A DNA stretch of 64,000 nt from UBA3496 sp964558115 (GTDB taxonomy: Bacteria; UBA8248): positions 1 through 64,000 of the forward strand of contig CAZLCI010000002.1 in assembly GCA_964558115.1 (NCBI GenBank). The letters run 5' to 3'. Below the pieces are notes generated by a model, which did no database searches, was not told where the DNA came from, and saw nothing but the letters and a program-made list of their open reading frames with translations. This document shows, piece by piece, positions 45,588 through 54,810 of this stretch (positions within the stretch are counted from its first letter, which is position 1; each line of letters opens with the position of its first letter). Position numbers and translations under genes: made by a program.

Positions 45588-47177
45588 TTAACTATTTAAG
45601 GATGGTTTAGGAACTTGAGACCACCATTTATCAATCTTTAAATCTTCACAAATTGCATTCGCTGCATTATAACCCGGGGCTCCATTAAGACCACCCCCAT
45701 GGCAACTAGATCCACATAAATAAAATTTCTCTAATGGTGTCCTCATTCCAGAAAGTAAAGGATGTGGACGATTAATACCCAATTGATTCGAGGTATAAGC
45801 TCCCATTCTAACCGCACCCTCTACAATATTCTTATTTCTAATATTTAAGTCATTGGGAGAATATAATTTTGCAACACGTATAGTATCACTCTTTAAATTA
45901 GGAGCATATTCACTCCATATATCAATTAATTGTTGTGTGACTGATTCCTTAATCTCATTCCATTTTTCCGGAGAATTTCCGTCTATTCTATAGGGAGCAC
46001 CAGGCCACCAGAACGCAACATGCCCACCTTCAGGAGCATAACTTGAATCAAATAGGCTATTACATGCGCCGTTTCCCATTGGCATGGAAGGAAATTTTCC
46101 ACTTCGCCTTTCCTCAGTATTTTTTGAGACTTCCTCATCTGTATCAGCACCAAAGATTATATTAAAAGATTTTCCTACATCAGGATCATATTTCTCTGCT
46201 AAATATTTCGGAGCCTCACTGAGAGCTAAATGTAATGTCATCAGGGAATGAAATCCCCAATCCCAATTATTCATTTTTTCATTAACTTCCTCCGGAAAAG
46301 CATCCTCTCCTACAATACGAATTGAAGAAGGAGCATTTAAACCACTTGCAATAAATGAACTTGCAGCAATCTTTGTACCATTTCCAAGAACTACTCCTCC
46401 AGCATTTCCATTTTCGCGATAAACTTCCTCTACATTACAATCTCTAAAGACTTCACCTCCATATGATCTAATTAATTTCTCTAAAGATTTCGGTAATTCA
46501 AGTGCACCCCCAACAGAAAGGCCTAAAGTAGTTTGCGATGAAAAAAGACTAGGTAAAAACATTCCTGTTCCTGGTTCATCTTCTACAGTAATTGCATGAG
46601 CAAATAATTTAAACAATGTTCGCATTTTGGGATGCTCAAAATAGGCATCTACTGCTTCTCCAATACTCATTTTTGCGAAAGAGAGTAACTCTTTTCCCTT
46701 TTCCCCCTTAATTCTATTTCCAATTTCTTCAGGTGCTAGTGGGGCATGAAAAAGAAAACTTCGTAAAAGAGGACCTAATTCTATTGCATATCGCTCGAAC
46801 AAATATCTATAGGATTCTGCATCGTTCTTTGAGATTCGAGAAATTGAGGAAACGCTTTTATCTACATCTCTATGAAGAACTACTGATGTGCGATCTCTAT
46901 AAAGAGCAGCATGTTGAACTTCCGGAGTTACCCATTTAAATCCATAGTTAGATAATTCCAAATCATTAACTATTGGAAAATCTTCTAATCCAATAAAAAA
47001 ATTAGCATGCATATTGGATTTATAGCCAGGAAGGAGAAATTCTTCAGTTGATGCGGCACCACCTATTTCTGGTTCTGATTCGAAAACAGCAATCTTAAGA
47101 CCACATTTTGCCATATAAGCAGCACAAACTAGACTGTTATGACCAGCCCCAATTAAAATACCGTCATATTTATCCAC
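45588..47177 (-). CDS. Phytoene-desaturase/PYROXD2-like FAD oxidoreductase
   Basis: 529-residue NAD(P)/FAD-dependent oxidoreductase. YDGILIGAGHNSLVCAAYMA is the dinucleotide-binding motif, followed by VFESEPEIGGAASTEEFLLPGY. The C-terminal FAD motif is YLCGSSCHGGGLNGAPGYNA. This group includes carotenoid-type dehydrogenases and the poorly characterised PYROXD2 proteins; no carotenoid genes lie nearby, so a catabolic oxidation is likelier. I start at GTG 47177, five bases after GGAGG; the ATG four codons earlier overlaps that ribosome site. It follows the Gfo/Idh/MocA gene by 63 bp. Confidence 0.86.
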   Translation of the reverse strand: MDKYDGILIGAGHNSLVCAAYMAKCGLKIAVFESEPEIGGAASTEEFLLPGYKSNMHANFFIGLEDFPIVNDLELSNYGFKWVTPEVQHAALYRDRTSVVLHRDVDKSVSSISRISKNDAESYRYLFERYAIELGPLLRSFLFHAPLAPEEIGNRIKGEKGKELLSFAKMSIGEAVDAYFEHPKMRTLFKLFAHAITVEDEPGTGMFLPSLFSSQTTLGLSVGGALELPKSLEKLIRSYGGEVFRDCNVEEVYRENGNAGGVVLGNGTKIAASSFIASGLNAPSSIRIVGEDAFPEEVNEKMNNWDWGFHSLMTLHLALSEAPKYLAEKYDPDVGKSFNIIFGADTDEEVSKNTEERRSGKFPSMPMGNGACNSLFDSSYAPEGGHVAFWWPGAPYRIDGNSPEKWNEIKESVTQQLIDIWSEYAPNLKSDTIRVAKLYSPNDLNIRNKNIVEGAVRMGAYTSNQLGINRPHPLLSGMRTPLEKFYLCGSSCHGGGLNGAPGYNAANAICEDLKIDKWWSQVPKPSLNS

Positions 47178-47240
47178 TTTAACCTCCATTTGGTTAAATT
47201 AGATCTAATACAGTCGAAATCTAAAAAATAGATAATATAA

Positions 47241-48365
47241 CTATTTCGTTAGTTCAAATTGTAATTCTTCAGGTTCAATCGGGAGAGCTAACGGTGCCTC
47301 CATTTTTGCAGACAAATCACAGGCCATTGTTAACATTAAATTTCTATGCCCTTCCTCAGCAGTGCAATGAGGTGTGTCTACTCCTGCATATATTCTTGCA
47401 AGCCAAGAATTTGTTTCTTCACGCATAGGACCCCAGAACTGCCCTCTTGAAATATCACCAGGTGGATAACTAGCTAGAAAGTTAACATGTCTTTCGTCAC
47501 CACGATGAGCAACCCAAGGTTTTTCTGTAGCCATAACCATATCTCTATGTGTATCGTCAATAGTAAGAACTCCACCCGTTCCAACTATTCCAATTTCTAA
47601 ACTATAAGTTGAAGCAGGCCATACAACCGGCAAACCCCAACTACAAGACATACTCCATAAAGTACCATCCTCAAAAGTGAAAATACTGTAGGTAGAGTCA
47701 TGAGTACCCAGACCAGTTAGAGCCTTCGCAACCGAACGAGCATATATTTCAGTAGGTTTCTTCCCTTCACCTAAGACCCAAAGTATAACGTCTAATGCAT
47801 GAGTTCCAGAAATCACCATTGGAGTTAACAAAGAACGATCTTCGTTAGCCTCTAAACGCGTTATGCCAACCATTCTATTCAAAAATGCCCTAGTTGTTGC
47901 AGATGTAATATCTCCTAATTGACCAGAGGCTACTTGCTCTCTAGCAACTAACCATTTTCTCCTAAACCTTTGTGTATAACCAACAACCAGATCTATTTTC
48001 TCGTCTTGTGCTGCTTTAACTATTTTTGCAGATTCAACTACATTAGTAGCTAGAGGTTTTTCTGCAATGATTCTATGTCCATGTTCTATAGATTCAAAAA
48101 GCGTTTCTGCATGTACGTTTTCATCGGTAGCAAGAACAGCAGAATTAACTTCTGGTCTTCTTAATAACTCCCGATAATCGGTCGTAAAAAAATCTGCATT
48201 TAAATCTTCAGCTAGCTGTTTGCCTTTTTTTTCATCAATATCACAACAACCAATCCATTCTGTACCAGGATATTCTAATGCACAACGCCCTCTAATTCTT
48301 CCGACACGACCACAACCTACAATTGCCAATCCAATTGGAGTCTTTGTTTTATCATTCGCTGGCAC
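47241..48365 (-). CDS. Gfo/Idh/MocA-family oxidoreductase
   Basis: NAD(P)-dependent dehydrogenase, 374 residues. LAIVGCGRVGRIRGRCA near residue 13 is the Rossmann motif, and IAEKPLATNVVESAKIV near 90 contains the conserved EKP lysine. TPMVISGTHALDVILWVLGE near 185 has the active-site His/Asp region of inositol- and sugar-type dehydrogenases. Starts with GTG at 48365, with GGAGG nine bases upstream. It heads a minus-strand run (FAD oxidoreductase, acyl-CoA dehydrogenase, isopropylmalate-dehydrogenase-like) and is divergent from the TPP enzyme gene. Confidence 0.92.
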   Translation of the reverse strand: MPANDKTKTPIGLAIVGCGRVGRIRGRCALEYPGTEWIGCCDIDEKKGKQLAEDLNADFFTTDYRELLRRPEVNSAVLATDENVHAETLFESIEHGHRIIAEKPLATNVVESAKIVKAAQDEKIDLVVGYTQRFRRKWLVAREQVASGQLGDITSATTRAFLNRMVGITRLEANEDRSLLTPMVISGTHALDVILWVLGEGKKPTEIYARSVAKALTGLGTHDSTYSIFTFEDGTLWSMSCSWGLPVVWPASTYSLEIGIVGTGGVLTIDDTHRDMVMATEKPWVAHRGDERHVNFLASYPPGDISRGQFWGPMREETNSWLARIYAGVDTPHCTAEEGHRNLMLTMACDLSAKMEAPLALPIEPEELQFELTK

Positions 48366-48429
48366 TTTCTTTTTCCTCCATTTTATGCAAAAAAATATAC
48401 ATACATTTTTTCAAGTAAGTTTAGACACA

Positions 48430-48457
48430 TTGGTAATATTTATGTAACAAGTATATT
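48430..48457 (+). promoter_or_regulatory. Possible sigma-70 promoter for the TPP enzyme/CaiB pair
   Basis: TTGGTA at 48430-48435 and TATATT at 48452-48457, separated by 16 bp, lie about 60 bp upstream of the strong AAGGAG and ATG at 48520. Four of six and five of six matches to consensus. The 154-bp divergent region with the Gfo/Idh/MocA gene holds no clear palindromic operator. Confidence 0.33.
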
Positions 48458-48519
48458 GCAAATCATACACAAAATATAATTAAAATTGAGAAAATAAATT
48501 AATTTTTAAGGAGAGACCT

Positions 48520-50193
48520 ATGCCAGAGATGAAAGGAGCTCGATACATCGGAGAATTTTTAGTTAAATACGGAGTAAGCACCTTTTTTTTTAAACCATCC
48601 GTACTAAGTAAAACTTTAGCGCAAATGGATGATTTGCCTATCAAAAGGGTTTTAACGCACGGAGAAAAATCAGCTGCTTACATGGCGGATGGTTACGCAA
48701 GAGCCTCCGGAAAACCTGGCGTATGCGGTGCGCAAACTGTAGGTGCGGCAAATTTAGCTGCAGGACTCCGCGACGCTTATATGGAGAATAGTCCGGTCAT
48801 TTCATTGACGGGGGGGAGATTCCCACACTCGAAACATAAAAGACCTTACCAAGAAATAGATGACTATCCCATTTTCGAACCACTTACTAAAGCAAACTAC
48901 CAGGTAGATGAAGTCGAGAGAATCCCTGATCTTATGAGACAAGCTTTTAGAGATGCAACATCAGGGACCCCAGGACCTGTAAATCTTCAGTTTTTGGGTC
49001 TTCACGGAGAAATTGAAAATGATACTGCAGATCTAGAAATGATTGTCGAAGAAGAATTTACGCAAGTTCCTTCTTACAGGTCATATCCAGATCAAGGACT
49101 ACTTGACAAATTACTTGTTAAACTAGAAAACGCAGAACGTCCAGTAATAATCGTCGACTCTGATGCAAGAAGATCCGGCGCTAGGGAAGAGTTATCTTCT
49201 CTTTCACTTAAACTATCCATCCCAATCGCAACTTCGACTGGAGCGTATGCTCTTATACCAGATGATCATCCTAATTATATCGGAGTGCCTGGAACATATT
49301 CGAGATCATGTTCAAATGAAATATTATCCAAAGCTGATCTAGTTGTCTTTATTGGGAGCGAAGTTGGAGGTCAAATCACACATTTTTGGAAACTTCCTAT
49401 TCCAGGCACAGAAGTTATACAAATTGGAAATAACAGTTCCGAATTCGGAAGAACTTATCCAAATTCTCTATCAGTTTTAGGAGATGTAAAAATCACCATG
49501 CGTGAACTCTTAAAAAAGATTCAGAAAGATAAAGAACCAACTTCATGGCTTTTAGAATCAAGAACAATAGTAGAAAAATGGAAAAAAGAACAATCTATTT
49601 TTAGAGATTCAGAATCCTCTCCAATGCGCCCTGAAAGAATAATGAAAGAATTAGGTAGTTCTCTTCCAGAAAATGCTCTCTTAGTCTGTGATACTGGACA
49701 TTCCGCCTTATGGGTAACACAACAATTATGGATGAATAGTAAATCATGGGATATGATCAGATGCGCTGGCTCTCTTGGATGGGCATTTCCTGCGTCCATT
49801 GGAGCAAAATGTGCTCTACCCGATCGTCCTGTTGTTTGTTTCACAGGAGATGGTGGTTTTTGGTATCATATTCAAGAAATTGAAACTGCTGCAAGATGTA
49901 AAATACCGTCTGTAACTGTTGTAAATAATAATCATTCAATGAATCAAGAAATAAATGTATACACTGCTGCTTATGATGGAAAACCATCTGATAAGTGGGG
50001 AGATATGTGGATTTTCAATAAAGTTAATTTCTCCAAAATTGCAGATGAAATGGGTGCTCAAGGGATTAGAGTCGAGGATCCAAATGAAATATCATCAGCT
50101 TTAGACAAAGGGCTTAATACGCATGACAAACCAACGATTATTGAAGTGATCTCTGATATAGATGCCTTAGCTCCTAAAACATGGATGCCTTAA
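48520..50193 (+). CDS. TPP-dependent acetolactate-synthase-like enzyme (copy 1)
   Basis: 557-residue thiamin diphosphate enzyme with the three-domain ALS/benzoylformate-decarboxylase layout. The cofactor-activating glutamate is E49 in THGEKSAAYMADGYAR, TSGTPGPVNLQF near 146 is the standard domain-end motif, and GDGGFWYHIQEIETAARCKI near residue 446 with VVNNN is the TPP/Mg site. The N-terminal half is unlike true ilvB; it is about as close to the copy at 54811 as anything in the window. It could decarboxylate or ligate a 2-keto acid, or cleave a 2-hydroxyacyl-CoA. It pairs with a CoA transferase 57 bp downstream. Confidence 0.87.
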   Translation: MPEMKGARYIGEFLVKYGVSTFFFKPSVLSKTLAQMDDLPIKRVLTHGEKSAAYMADGYARASGKPGVCGAQTVGAANLAAGLRDAYMENSPVISLTGGRFPHSKHKRPYQEIDDYPIFEPLTKANYQVDEVERIPDLMRQAFRDATSGTPGPVNLQFLGLHGEIENDTADLEMIVEEEFTQVPSYRSYPDQGLLDKLLVKLENAERPVIIVDSDARRSGAREELSSLSLKLSIPIATSTGAYALIPDDHPNYIGVPGTYSRSCSNEILSKADLVVFIGSEVGGQITHFWKLPIPGTEVIQIGNNSSEFGRTYPNSLSVLGDVKITMRELLKKIQKDKEPTSWLLESRTIVEKWKKEQSIFRDSESSPMRPERIMKELGSSLPENALLVCDTGHSALWVTQQLWMNSKSWDMIRCAGSLGWAFPASIGAKCALPDRPVVCFTGDGGFWYHIQEIETAARCKIPSVTVVNNNHSMNQEINVYTAAYDGKPSDKWGDMWIFNKVNFSKIADEMGAQGIRVEDPNEISSALDKGLNTHDKPTIIEVISDIDALAPKTWMP

Positions 50194-50250
50194 ATTATTA
50201 ACATAAAGCTTCTAAACAAAAAAATATTTTTAAATTGATGCGAGGGGAAA

Positions 50251-51441
50251 ATGTCCAAAAACAATTTACCATTATCTAGATTTAAAGTTCTCGATTTAAC
50301 TACCGCCAGATCTGGCCCAACTGCCGTAAAACAACTCGCAGACTGGGGTGCAGATGTTATTAAAATTGAACCTTCAAGAAAAATTATTGCTTCTGGAGGT
50401 GGATTGTCCAGAGATAGGCATGGATATGAAATGCAAAATCTTCACAGAAACAAACGAGGTATGACATTAAATCTTAAAAGCAAAGAAGGTAAAGAGATTT
50501 TTTATAATCTTGTTAAAAATTCAGACGTAGTCATAGAAAATTATCGTCCAGATGTCAAAAATCGCTTAAAAATAGATTACGAAACTTTAAAATCCATAAA
50601 TAACAAAATAATTTTAGGAAGTATTTCAGGTTTTGGTCAATTTGGTCCGTATTCTAGTCGTCCGGGTTTAGATCAGATTGCTCAAGGGTTAAGTGGATTG
50701 ATGTCTGTAACTGGAATGCCCGAAAATGGACCAACAAGAGTAGGTGTTCCAATCGGAGATCTCACCGCAGGAATGATGTTAGCACAAGGCATTCTTCTAG
50801 CTTTATTAGAACGAGAGAAATCGGGTGAAGGTCAATGGGTACATACATCCCTTTTAGAGGGTCTGATTCAAATAATGGATTTACAAGCTGCTCGTTTCTT
50901 AATGGCAGGAGAAGTACCCAAACAAGTAGGTAATCTGCACCCGGTCTATTTACCAACTGGAGTTTTTCCAACTTCTGATTCTTCTATGAATATACAATCC
51001 CCTGGTCAGGTTTTTTGGAAAAGATTAAGTGCTGCCTTGGGGAAACCGGATCTTTATGACGATAAAGATTTTAAAACCCCAGAAGACCGATGGGAAAATA
51101 AAGATAGATTAAATAAAGAAATCTCAGAATTAACGATGAAAAAAACTACAGCAGAATGGGTTGAAATACTTAATGACGCCGGAGTACCTTGTGGCCCAAT
51201 TCACAGAGTTAATGAGACATTTGCAGATCCTCAAGTTCAGCATCTAAATATGAATCCTGAACTAGAACACCCTGTGATCGGAAAGATAAATGTTGTAGGA
51301 CAGGCAATTAAATTAAGTAGGACTCCGCAAAAAATGCGATTTACTACTCCGGAAATTGGAGAACATAACGATGAAATCCTGTCTGAGTTGAAATACAGTG
51401 AAGAGGATATCGAAAAATTCAAACAAGAGGATATAATCTAA
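50251..51441 (+). CDS. CaiB/BaiF class III CoA transferase (copy 2)
   Basis: 396 residues. FKVLDLTTARSGPTAVKQLA, GADVIKIEPSRK near residue 34, NKRGMTLNLKSKEGKEIF near 68 and GFGQFGPYSSRPGLDQIAQG near 127 are family features. At the aligned nucleophile position it has Glu (E203 in VHTSLLEGLIQ) where formyl-CoA transferase has Asp; some family members share this change. It is not especially close to copy 1. Located after the TPP enzyme and converging on the SDR gene with a 4-bp gap. GAGGGG precedes the ATG. Confidence 0.9.
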   Translation: MSKNNLPLSRFKVLDLTTARSGPTAVKQLADWGADVIKIEPSRKIIASGGGLSRDRHGYEMQNLHRNKRGMTLNLKSKEGKEIFYNLVKNSDVVIENYRPDVKNRLKIDYETLKSINNKIILGSISGFGQFGPYSSRPGLDQIAQGLSGLMSVTGMPENGPTRVGVPIGDLTAGMMLAQGILLALLEREKSGEGQWVHTSLLEGLIQIMDLQAARFLMAGEVPKQVGNLHPVYLPTGVFPTSDSSMNIQSPGQVFWKRLSAALGKPDLYDDKDFKTPEDRWENKDRLNKEISELTMKKTTAEWVEILNDAGVPCGPIHRVNETFADPQVQHLNMNPELEHPVIGKINVVGQAIKLSRTPQKMRFTTPEIGEHNDEILSELKYSEEDIEKFKQEDII

Positions 51442-51445
51442 AATC

Positions 51446-52219
51446 TTAAATCATAATAATTCCACCATTTACATCTAAGGTTACACCGGTAATGTAACTT
51501 GCTTCACGACTACATAAAAATAGTATTGGCCAAGCGATTTCTTCAGGATCACACATTCTACCCAAAGGGGAGTTCTGTTTTATTCTGTCCATCTGTTCTT
51601 CTGTTCTCATTGCAATAGTTCTAGGTGTATTCACATTTGCAGGAGCAACAGAATTTACTGTAATTCCAAAAGGTCCAAATTCTTTTGCTGCTTGTCTTGT
51701 TAATGAGAGCAAACCACCTTTAGAAGCGGTATAATGAGGGGAATGTGCGGCAGCACGAGCGGCGGCACTTGAAAGAGAAATAATTCTTCCATAATTGTTT
51801 TTTTTCATAACTGGAGTTACTGCTTTCAGCAACAAAAAAAAACTTTTTAAATTATTATCCACAATATTATCCCACTCATCTACAGGAAGATCTGTGAGTG
51901 AAATATATTTTGGAAAACCACCTGCACTGTGGACTAAAGAATGTATATGTCCCTCTTCATTTTCAATTTTTTTGACTGCTTCTTTAATAGAAAGCCAATT
52001 AGTTAAATCAAGACAGGAAACAAGAGCTTTACCTCCAGAATCAGATATATCATCAGCGACTCTCTCAGCACCTTTTTTATCGAAGTCCATAATTACAACA
52101 TTTGCACCTCGCGATGCAAATAATTTTGCACACATCTCGCCTATTCCAGTTGCTGCACCAGTAACAACTGCTACCTCACCATCAAAATTCATAATTAATG
52201 GATCACGTTTATTCATCAT
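51446..52219 (-). CDS. Short-chain dehydrogenase/reductase
   Basis: Classical SDR of 257 residues. VVTGAATGIGEMCAKLFA near residue 19 binds the nucleotide, DFDKKGAERVA suggests NAD preference by the acidic residue after the second strand, the catalytic Ser is in IISLSSAAARAAA near 147, and Tyr/Lys are in HYTASKGGLLSLT near 162. VNSVAPANVNTPR and ITGVTLDVNGG complete it. Resembles 3-oxoacyl-ACP or 3-hydroxyacyl-CoA dehydrogenases. Last gene of the eleven-gene minus-strand cluster, 9 bp after the 3-hydroxyisobutyrate-dehydrogenase-like gene. A second ATG at codon 10 is a possible start. Confidence 0.92.
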   Translation of the reverse strand: MMNKRDPLIMNFDGEVAVVTGAATGIGEMCAKLFASRGANVVIMDFDKKGAERVADDISDSGGKALVSCLDLTNWLSIKEAVKKIENEEGHIHSLVHSAGGFPKYISLTDLPVDEWDNIVDNNLKSFFLLLKAVTPVMKKNNYGRIISLSSAAARAAAHSPHYTASKGGLLSLTRQAAKEFGPFGITVNSVAPANVNTPRTIAMRTEEQMDRIKQNSPLGRMCDPEEIAWPILFLCSREASYITGVTLDVNGGIIMI

Positions 52220-52228
52220 TCTGATTTT

Positions 52229-53122
52229 CTAATCAAATCTTTCAGGCAAACCAGCCATTTTTCTTAAAACCTCAAAAACTGCCACAGAATCTCTCTCAGC
52301 ATGACCATTTTCATACGCATTCTGTGCCAATTGAGACCATATACTAGTCATCAACATTGGAGAACCAAATCTTTGTCCTTGTTCTAACATCAACCTTGAA
52401 TCCTTTAAAGAAATTTTGATCAGTCCTTCTGGACTATAATCTCCATTTATCATTTTAGGACCTTTATCTATCATCGTTTTCGATGAACATGCACCGTCTT
52501 GAAGTACTTCAAGTAAGTTATTTAACTCCATACCAGCTTTTGTTCCTAAGGACAGAGCCTCGGCGAGTGCAAGTCGATTACCTGCAAGAACTAAATTTAT
52601 AATCAATTTTGTCAGGGCTCCAGAACCAACCGCACCCATCAAGTAAGAAGCACGACTAAATCCATCAAAATATGGTTTGCAAGCATCAAAATCTTCTTGT
52701 TCCCCTCCTGCAATAATTATCAAATCTTTTTTCCAGGCCATTGCGCTTGTCCCACTAACCGCAGCATCAAGAAAACGGATTCCTTTCTCTGCCAATTCTT
52801 TTCCTAAACGCTCTGAATCCTCAGGTCTTGAGGTAGTAGCATCAGCTAGTATAAGACCTTCTTTTGCACTTTCCATGATTCCATTATTACCAAAAATTAC
52901 TTCTCTAACTATATCGCTAGTAGGTAGAGAAGTTATCAACCAATTTACTCCATCTGCGGCAGTTGATGGAGAGTCGGCAGAAATACCACCTCTTTCTACA
53001 AATTCGTCAACTCTCTTTCCATCTAGATCGAAACCCTGCACTTCATAACCTGCATCAAGAAGATTTCCTGAAATAGCTGAACCCATCAATCCGATTCCTA
53101 CAATACCAACACGTTCTGACAT
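52229..53122 (-). CDS. 3-hydroxyisobutyrate dehydrogenase-family oxidoreductase
   Basis: NAD(P)-dependent beta-hydroxyacid dehydrogenase, 297 residues. GIVGIGLMGSAISGNLLDAG near residue 5 is the nucleotide and family motif, FLDAAVSGTSAMAWKKDLII near 116 the substrate Ser/Gly motif, and GALTKLIINLVLAGNRLALAE near 167 carries the catalytic Lys and Asn. Family members act on 3-hydroxyisobutyrate, tartronate semialdehyde or similar. ATG preceded by GGAGG. In the eleven-gene cluster it lies between the CocE-like hydrolase and the SDR, giving two oxidoreductases for the same route. Confidence 0.92.
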   Translation of the reverse strand: MSERVGIVGIGLMGSAISGNLLDAGYEVQGFDLDGKRVDEFVERGGISADSPSTAADGVNWLITSLPTSDIVREVIFGNNGIMESAKEGLILADATTSRPEDSERLGKELAEKGIRFLDAAVSGTSAMAWKKDLIIIAGGEQEDFDACKPYFDGFSRASYLMGAVGSGALTKLIINLVLAGNRLALAEALSLGTKAGMELNNLLEVLQDGACSSKTMIDKGPKMINGDYSPEGLIKISLKDSRLMLEQGQRFGSPMLMTSIWSQLAQNAYENGHAERDSVAVFEVLRKMAGLPERFD

Positions 53123-53166
53123 ACTATAACCTCCAGTATTAAATTCTTTTGAAATTAAAAAGTGAC

Positions 53167-54792
53167 CTATCTAGGAATAAACGGAACAATCAGTCTAGAT
53201 TGATCCTTCCCAGTTAAAATAGTGTTCGTGACTGACCTCGGAATTGGTTCATGTGTGTAAATTAGATTTGTGACTGGATCGCAAGATGAAATTTCTAATT
53301 TTAATAAATGTCCCTCAAGAAATAAATTACAAGTAGGAACTATTTCAATTTCGTACTCGTAAACTTCCCCTGGAACTATCAATTCCACTTTATCATGTGG
53401 GTGCCAAGGCCTCCAACTCTTACTTTTTTCTAAATCTAATGCCCTATGCGAAGCTTTTAAAAATCCACGGGTTAAAGTTTTCTCAGATCCATCTCGAAAT
53501 TCATCTTTAATAAAAATAAACCAATCCGTATCATCCTGATCAGAAATTGCAAACAATTTGAGTACAAGAGGTCCTGTAATTTCAAATGGTTTTGTAGCAG
53601 GTTCAGTTTTAAAAACTAATTTTGGTTCACCGAATTTTGACTCTGGCGTTCCAGGAATAAATTTATAACTTCTCTCTCCAGAAGAGGAAACATTTCCAGT
53701 AAGCTTTTCACCATCAAGAAAAAGTTCCTTCCATTCCGTTCTCTCTAATGGCCATTCTTTCTCAGTCCTCCAAGTATTTTCCCCTTGAATAAAGATATTA
53801 ATCGGAGGACCATCAGTTACTCCTGTATCCAATCCTTTTAAAAAATGGTCATACCATCGAAGAGCCTCAAAATGATATACCCCAAAAGGTCTTCTAGGCT
53901 GGGGTTCAGGACCAATCAACATTCTTTTTGTAGTGCTTTGGGGTATAAAATCCCAACCCTCAAATGCTCCTCTTAAATGAAGACCATAAAAATTCCAGTC
54001 ACATCCAAGATATGTAGGGACTTGTATTTTGCTTAAATTAGACCATGAAGACCGTTCCTGAAAGTATTCACAATCAAGAGGATCATTTCCACCTAAAACA
54101 CGGTTAAAATGGTAATTAAAACCCGAGAGATCTTTTACTCGACCACTTGTATGATTTAAGAACATTAAACTCGTGAACCAGAAACGTGCCCAAGCTGAAT
54201 AGATCCCTCCATGATAGTAGGCATCACGATATAAGTCTGTCATTGCATCATAGGGAAAGATTGCAGAAAGTCCTTCCGGTTGCTGTTCCGCCGCAAGTAA
54301 TTGACTCATCCCAAAATAAGAGCATCCAATCATACCTACTTTACCATTACACCATGGTTGATTAGCAATAAACTCAATCATCTCTTTTAAATCTTTTTGT
54401 TCTTCTGGACCCCAATGATCCCATGAACCTCCGGAATCGTTAGACCCTCTAACATCTGCAATAACTTGCACATATCCCCTGGGAACCCAAAATTCAGTTA
54501 ACCCTGCCTCGTTTTGTCCGATAGGAACGATAGTCGGCTGTAGTTGTCGAGTATATGGAGACCAAGAAAGAAGAGCTGGAAATTTTTCACCGGGAACATT
54601 TGGTCTATACACATCATAAGAAATATCTATGCCATCTCTTACTGTGAGTGTTTTTGAATTTTCTATAAAAACAGAATATTTAGGAAGAGAAATTTCTCTA
54701 CTCTTGGGTTCTTCATTGAAAGGGTATTGCGGCCAGGATGATGGATTAACAGTTCGTATACTTTCCGGATTCACTTTAGGAAATTGAATCAC
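53167..54792 (-). CDS. CocE/NonD-family serine hydrolase (copy 2)
   Basis: 541-residue alpha/beta hydrolase, paralog of the copy at 29758, sharing an N-terminus of the same design (RTVNPSSWPQYPFNEEPKSR), EAGLTEFWVPRGY near residue 96 and the C-terminal jelly roll from FKTEPATKPFEITGP. Nucleophile S158 in GMIGCSYFGMSQL. As in copy 1, the GPW.H histidine is missing (IGPEPQPRRPFGVYHFE); a His in GVYHFE may substitute. Starts with GTG at 54792, six bases after GGAGG; an ATG in between is out of frame. Sits 18 bp after the TPP enzyme gene. Confidence 0.88.
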   Translation of the reverse strand: MIQFPKVNPESIRTVNPSSWPQYPFNEEPKSREISLPKYSVFIENSKTLTVRDGIDISYDVYRPNVPGEKFPALLSWSPYTRQLQPTIVPIGQNEAGLTEFWVPRGYVQVIADVRGSNDSGGSWDHWGPEEQKDLKEMIEFIANQPWCNGKVGMIGCSYFGMSQLLAAEQQPEGLSAIFPYDAMTDLYRDAYYHGGIYSAWARFWFTSLMFLNHTSGRVKDLSGFNYHFNRVLGGNDPLDCEYFQERSSWSNLSKIQVPTYLGCDWNFYGLHLRGAFEGWDFIPQSTTKRMLIGPEPQPRRPFGVYHFEALRWYDHFLKGLDTGVTDGPPINIFIQGENTWRTEKEWPLERTEWKELFLDGEKLTGNVSSSGERSYKFIPGTPESKFGEPKLVFKTEPATKPFEITGPLVLKLFAISDQDDTDWFIFIKDEFRDGSEKTLTRGFLKASHRALDLEKSKSWRPWHPHDKVELIVPGEVYEYEIEIVPTCNLFLEGHLLKLEISSCDPVTNLIYTHEPIPRSVTNTILTGKDQSRLIVPFIPR

Positions 54793-54810
54793 CGCATTCC
54801 TCCAAAATCT

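Noticed and set aside
48520..51441. TPP enzyme plus CaiB as oxalyl-CoA decarboxylase plus formyl-CoA transferase
   Set aside because: Gene order fits, but the TPP enzyme lacks the N-terminal features of oxalyl-CoA decarboxylase, and CaiB copy 2 has Glu instead of the Asp nucleophile.
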